Below, one piece after another: positions 59,433 through 64,000 of a DNA stretch of 64,000 bases. The notes below the pieces were generated by a model. It was given only the letters and a program-made list of their open reading frames with translations. It made no database searches and was not told the DNA's origin. The position numbers and the translations under genes are program-made. Source of the stretch: Artemisia argyi (lineage: Eukaryota; Streptophyta; Magnoliopsida; Asterales; Asteraceae); assembly GCA_030686995.1 (NCBI GenBank), contig CM060691.1, positions 90,703,055 through 90,767,054 of the forward strand, written 5' to 3'. Positions within the stretch are counted from its first letter, which is position 1. The number at the start of each line of letters is the position of its first letter.

Positions 59433-60534
59433 GTACTACAGTTTTTTCAATACTCATCATGGATTATTGGGTATTCTGCGTTAGGTTAGATCTTTGATGT
59501 TTTCATTGTTAATTACATAACATTTGAGAAGATTTACAAAGCCCAATGATTGATGCTTTACGGAGACTTAGATTTTATCTAGTTTCATGAAGACAGTTTC
59601 ATGGCATGAAACCTATAATGTAAATTTATTAGTGGTACATTATGATGTTTGGTATGTTGAAGGCTTTGGGAGCCTTGCATAAAGTTTATGGGTATCATCA
59701 ATGAACAAGGATCGAAATTGGATGATTTGCAACAAAATAATAGTATGCTGGTAAAGCTACTGTTTTGATTACATTAATTTGTATAATCCAGTTTATTTAT
59801 TATGTTTTTGGTTCAAAGCTGATTTGGATTTTATGTATGAGAAACCAGCGATGTTATCAAAGCACCCCGATTTTCACTGCCTTCCATTCCTTGAGTTCAG
59901 CTATAAGTGACTTCTTACCGTGATATTCTAAGTAATCGAATTTTTAATATGTCGAATCAGCCGTGGCTTGCATGTATACTTTGTGGGTTAGCCATACATA
60001 AATGTTTGATTAGGACTTGATTTCTACACAAGTGAAATGACTTATTTAATTTGGTGAGCCCAAGAGCTCCACTCTTTCCTTTTCCCAGTAATTGTCCTCC
60101 CTGCCATAACATACAACTGTTGCTTCTCTTCCTTGTGGTTGTTGCCTCCAACAGAGCCATTGCCCCTGGTGGCTGATGTCTCTGACAATGTCGTTGCAGC
60201 TCCCTTCACCGACACCCCCATTTTATAACAGGGAATTGCCATGGTGAGTATTGTGTAAGTTTGATGCTCTGAGTGGATTAATATTAAACTGAAAGTAGTA
60301 GTACGATGAATGACTTGTAAGTTTGATCATTTGATTAAAACGGGCGTGTCCTTCTCTTTAATCATCGAAGAATTTGATTTCAGTTAGTTTTGATGTTAAA
60401 TGCAGGTGGATTTGAGTTTCTGAATACAAAATTTGTATGGATTTGGATGTTTCTTGATTTAACGCTGGTTAAGTGGCTCCTGATTCATAATAAGTACTTT
60501 TAGGATTCAATCAAGTATCACTAGAAGATCATAC
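59433..60534. other. RRF 3' UTR and intergenic DNA
   Basis: No confident gene. A 66-codon minus-strand frame at 60042-60242 (CYKMGVSVKGAATTLSETSA, then Lys/Gln-rich) is unrecognised and too short to call. The rest is AT-rich. Confidence 0.5.
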
Positions 60535-60930
60535 TGTAACTAATTAGGACAATCAAGAACAAGAAATAGATCGTCGAAGCTTTATTGAATTATCAAAGGC
60601 GATCTGTAACAGAATTCTGTTACAGATGGTTACAATGAGTGAAAGATTACAGGAAAGCAAGATTTACCATTCAATTGCTAATTACAAAATGAATTAGCTC
60701 GCACCTTTTATACTGCAACGCCGTTTTTAAAATGAGTCACGTAACTGGCACATATGAACTAACTAATGAGATCATGTGTATAGTTGGTGTGTTTCGACTT
60801 GGCTTCTTATCATTTCATCCCTCCTAAAAAGTATCTTTACACCAAGATAAACAAATGAAAGCAGGAGACCTCTTTTCTAGGTATATCATAGACTCACAAG
60901 CAGCACCATCAACTGTCATAGACTCGGTAT
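60535..60930 (-). mobile_element. Truncated LTR retrotransposon: 3' LTR, polypurine tract, internal scrap
   Basis: LTR 60535-60817 on the minus strand: starts TGAAATGATAAG, contains TATAAAA (about 60703-60709) and AATAAA (about 60580-60585) in the right order, and ends TTACA. Immediately outside its start is TTTTTAGGAGGGA, a polypurine tract. A short internal remnant follows to about 60930. The 5' side is missing. Copia-type by length and form (inference). Confidence 0.6.
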
Positions 60931-61206
60931 ATCACTATCAAAATTTATAACCTATTTACCAACATGTGCTTTTGAGAAATAGTTTTGAGTTAACTTATTT
61001 TATGAAAGATTACAAATAATATCCGTAAAATAAATATCTCGTTCAAAATAATCGATTAATCCAATTTATCGATAGTTATAACTTAAACACGAAAGTGAAA
61101 TAATATCATCTAAAACACACCATCAGCCTCAGGTCCGTTTGATAAAATAAAATGATTTAGCACTGAATGAGTTTTAAAAGCTCTATAAGATTTGGTTTCA
61201 CGTCAA
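60931..61206. other. AT-rich intergenic DNA
   Basis: No gene or repeat recognised. Confidence 0.4.
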
Positions 61207-61215
61207 GGACTAAAA

Positions 61216-62310
61216 GGCATCTCATGGGTTAGATGGGAGAGTGTTTTAGCTAGTAAGGATATGGGTGGTTTGGGTATCGGAAGTCTTAAGGCTAAAAACC
61301 TTAGCCTTATTGGTAAATGGCGTTGGAGATTCAATCAAGAAAGTGATTCCTTATGGTGCAAAGTGGTGAAAGCGTTCCATGGCGTGAACGGCGGTTTTTG
61401 TTCAAATATTGGTACTGGTTTGCATAAGGGAGTATGGGCTAACATTCAAAGTGGCAACAATGATATTGATAAAGTCGGGGTACATTTTACCACTTCCTTT
61501 TATCAGAAAGTTGGTGACGGGAATACAATACGCTTTTGGGAAGATGTTTGGAACACTCATGGTCTTCCTTTGAAACATGTTTTTCCCCGTCTTTATGCTC
61601 TTGAAATGGACAAGGAATGCTTAGTTTCGGATCGTTGGAAACTAGTGAACACCGTTTGGTCAGGAAATTGGAATTGGAGGTGTGAGCCTCGTGGTCGGGT
61701 CATTGACGAGCTAGCGGGGCTGCAACATGTTCTTAACTCCCTCTCGCTTACTACTTGTGACATAGATAAATGGCAATGGTCTCTCGCGACAAAAAGAAAA
61801 TTCACAGTTCACAAGCTAGCTTCTCTTATTGATCGGAACATTCTTGGACCATTCTCAATTGGTTGCAACCATAACTGGAACAATTGGACTCCAATAAAGG
61901 TAAACATATGCATTTGGAGAGCGGCAAATAACAGGTTGCCCACTCTTCCCGCTCTTAATTCGAAAGGCATAATCCCTGCTTCATTGTTATGCCCATTATG
62001 TAACGAGGAAACAGAGACCATTGAGCATGTGTTATACGAGTGCATCATCGCTCGCCGGATATGGTTAAAATGTTGGCATTGGTGGGACATCGTCGTTCCT
62101 ACCCACTTCTCTATAAAAGATGCTATTTTCCGATCTCTTGCCCCAACAGATTCCAAATTGGTTAGAAAAGCTTTGCAAGGTGTTTTCTATGTGTTGATGT
62201 GGTCTATTTGGAAGTGGAGGAATCGGGTGGTTCATGCTTCCAATGATGAGAAAGACGCAATTTTGATTGAAGACATTTTCCCGCAAATTCAACAACTTTC
62301 TCTTCTTTGA
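61216..62310 (+). pseudogene. LINE ORF2 C-terminal region (zf-RVT domain)
   Basis: Open for 364 codons to TGA at 62308-62310. Typical pieces: GISWVRWESVLASKDMGGLG, LSLIGKWRWRFNQESDSLW, GDGNTIRFWEDVW, and the zf-RVT part KVNICIWRAANNRLPTLPAL, CPLCNEETETIEHVLYEC, IWLKCWHWW. The RT palm and endonuclease are absent because of 5' truncation. The upstream ATG at 61192 lies in flanking DNA and the duplication, so it is not the LINE's start. No stop has accumulated, which suggests a recent insertion. Confidence 0.87.
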
Positions 62311-62549
62311 ATTTCGAATAGGTGCAAAAAGCTTAATTTAGATTGGGGTAGATGGGTATTGGCTCCTAAAGAAGTCTTTAGTTAACTTCTTTTGTGTTTT
62401 GGTGTTGGGTGTGGCGTGCTTCAATTTTGTAAGCCGCCATTTTCAGACTTTTTTGCTTCCGCCTTGGAAGCTCTATTGTGTATTTGGTTTTTTGCCTTGT
62501 TTTTCAAGGGCGTTCTAATACAAGCCTTGCTTCTCGAAAAAAAAAAAAA
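61216..62549 (+). mobile_element. 5'-truncated LINE with poly-A tail and 9-bp target duplication
   Basis: GGACTAAAA occurs at 61207-61215 and again right after an A13 tail (62537-62549) at 62550-62558. The body begins in mid-ORF (GGCATCTCATGG) and contains the C-terminal region of a LINE ORF2, then a 3' UTR (62311-62536). Truncation at the 5' end with oligo-A and a target duplication is the hallmark of target-primed reverse transcription. Confidence 0.87.
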
Positions 62550-62564
62550 GGACTAAAATTACTA

Positions 62565-62818
62565 CTCCTTCCGTCTTATAATTATTGTTCAATGTTGACT
62601 TTTAAAGTATTTTTCTTTCAGCTTTGAGCTTAAATATTTTTATTTGTGTTATATAATTTTTGATGCAAAATATATGAATGAATTAGATATTAAATGTATT
62701 CTCATTGATATAATTTTCATTAAATATTATATAATACAAATAAAAATATTTAAAGTTATAGTTAGAAAAATATAGACTTTAAATGTTAAGAGTAGATAAC
62801 ACTTATAGAATGGAGGAG
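62565..62818. mobile_element. Stowaway-type MITE (254 bp)
   Basis: Starts CTCCTTCCGTCTTATAATTA after TA (62563-62564); the right end, reversed, reads CTCCTCCATTCTATAAG. This is the Tc1/mariner Stowaway signature CTCCCTCCGTCCCATAA with TA target. The right flank is TT, so one TA has mutated. AT-rich, non-coding, six bases after the LINE duplication. Confidence 0.82.
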
Positions 62819-64000
62819 TTTTATTATTATTGTTATCATGAAATACAAGAACCAATACAAGAACCAAAATATTTACCTATTATATAAGTAGAAGAGCATG
62901 CATTCTCAAAATGACACGTAGGCATCAGCATGCATTCTTAAAATGACATGTAGGCATCTAAGAAAATGACAACTCAGCATACTTAAACATTGTCTACTTT
63001 GCCTATATCACTTCTTCCTTCTTTTCTTCTTTCATTTATAGCACCAATTTTTCTCCATTTTTCTTTACCACTTCTCTCTCTCTCTCACTAACAAGTTTTT
63101 TCTCTATTTCTTTTTGCAGGTTTTTCTCAAATTCTATCATTTGTGCCTTCAAATTTGTAAGCGTAAATGTATACGTAGTTACATTTTTAGATTTTTGCAT
63201 ACTCACTTGTAGAGTTGTAGTTTTAATTTGTATTCTCCCAGCATGTTTCGGCATGTGTTACTCCGGTGACCATTGCACAGGTATGTTTGCGTGTGCATGT
63301 TTCGGTATGTTTATGTAGATTTTATTTAGTTTTTAAGGGTTTTGTTGTTATGTATGCTTGATTTAGTTAGTTTTGTGGTTATTTGTTATATTTATATATA
63401 CTGTAGTTGTTTTCTTATTTGTCTTTGATTTGTTTATGTTGTGTGGATATTAATCTAAGGTGTCAGAACTTGAACATACGAAAATCGACATGAACTTAGA
63501 TAGAGAGTTGAAAATTTCAAAGGTCTGAAAGATATGGTAGATTTTCTCAAGGATTGAGGTATTTTTTTCAAAAAATTTTTTTAGATCTAAGGTTTATTTG
63601 CTTGATGTTGTTGGTTCACATTTTTTTGTCTGATTTTTGTTAGTTAATAGTTTGGACTTTGGATGTGTCTAATTGACTAATTTGGTTAGTCAAATCTTTA
63701 ATTTATATTTGTGTTGTTTTTAGGTGGTGAAACTTGAAGATAAGAAGTTGGAAATGAATATTGCCGATGAAGATGGAGGCATGGAGCTTTGAATTGTTTG
63801 ATGAAGAAAATCAAAAAAGATAAAAAGATTCGTAGAAGAAAACTAATTTGGTGATGAACTTTTAAATATTTAATAAATGTGTATTTTTGCAAATTAACTA
63901 TACGTAGTCATTTGCTATAAAAAAAAATTCATCCCATTGATGAAAATAGAATTAATGTGTATCCATGTCTACATATACATATTCTATGTTTTGATTTTTG
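62819..64000. other. Unassigned AT-rich end of the window
   Basis: Contains a 32-bp tandem duplication (62895-62926 and 62927-62958, AGCATGCATTCT...GTAGGCATC), CT-rich tracts at 63000-63115, and short readable stretches such as VVKLEDKKLEMNIADEDGG (63723-63780) that could be the last exon of a gene or of a captured gene fragment. I cannot assign it. A minus-strand coiled-coil-like frame (63036-63254) lies over CT-rich DNA and is probably spurious. Confidence 0.4.
62895..62958 (+). repeat. 32-bp tandem duplication
   Basis: Two adjacent copies of AGCATGCATTCT-[CT]-AAAATGACA... differing at two bases. Confidence 0.9.

Noticed and set aside
61192..61215. ATG at 61192 as a LINE ORF start
   Set aside because: It is in flanking DNA and the target duplication; the LINE begins at 61216 in mid-ORF.

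Overview
This window is plant nuclear DNA: spliced GT-AG introns, Ty3/gypsy and Ty1/copia LTR retrotransposons, a MULE relic, a Helitron, a hAT-type element, a LINE and a Stowaway MITE. The retrotransposon proteins resemble families I know from daisy-family (Asteraceae) genomes, so Asteraceae is my best guess (inference). Only one intact host gene is visible: a mitochondrial ribosome recycling factor (55786-59432, + strand, eight exons, 280 aa). Almost everything else is mobile DNA or its debris.

Layout. 1-10898: a Ty3/gypsy chromovirus (Tekay-like) on the + strand; its 5' LTR is cut by the window start and its gag-pol carries several stops and a frameshift. A PBS-bearing stub (10899-10983) sits outside its 3' LTR. 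11241-12510 and 41312-42091 are two halves of one decayed MuDR-like (MULE) transposase gene. Between them lies a stack of retrotransposons: an outer Tat/Athila-type minus-strand element (12800-39539); inside its gag a second element of the same family (18357-27525), itself holding a composite with two outward-facing 3' LTRs (21206-22183); inside its 5' LTR a solo LTR (29468-38918), which in turn holds a gag/protease-only element (30384-38070). A further solo LTR (39553-41002) lies next to the stack. Most insertions are supported by 5-bp target duplications.

42092-55147: a 13-kb Ty1/copia-type, probably Sirevirus-like element on the + strand that keeps a gag-side coiled-coil ORF and a long 3' ORF but no recognisable integrase, RT or RNase H; it was inserted in the MULE relic. 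55174-55593: a 420-bp non-autonomous Helitron just upstream of the recycling-factor gene. Intron 1 of that gene holds a hAT-type element. 60535-60930: the 3' end of a minus-strand copia element. 61216-62549: a 5'-truncated LINE with poly-A and a 9-bp target duplication, followed at once by a Stowaway MITE. 62819-64000 is unassigned.

The most interesting signal is not a gene. The LTRs of the minus-strand families carry dense arrays of a short palindrome, ACG-N-CGT: as TACG-N-CGTA in one family and TGACG-N-CGTCA in the other. The second is two inverted TGACG half-sites, the core bound by plant TGA-type bZIP factors. The copia-type element has two arrays of a different motif, AGCG-N-TTA. These look like family-specific repeated cis-regulatory sites. 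Counts, identities and ages here come from reading by eye, not from alignment software.
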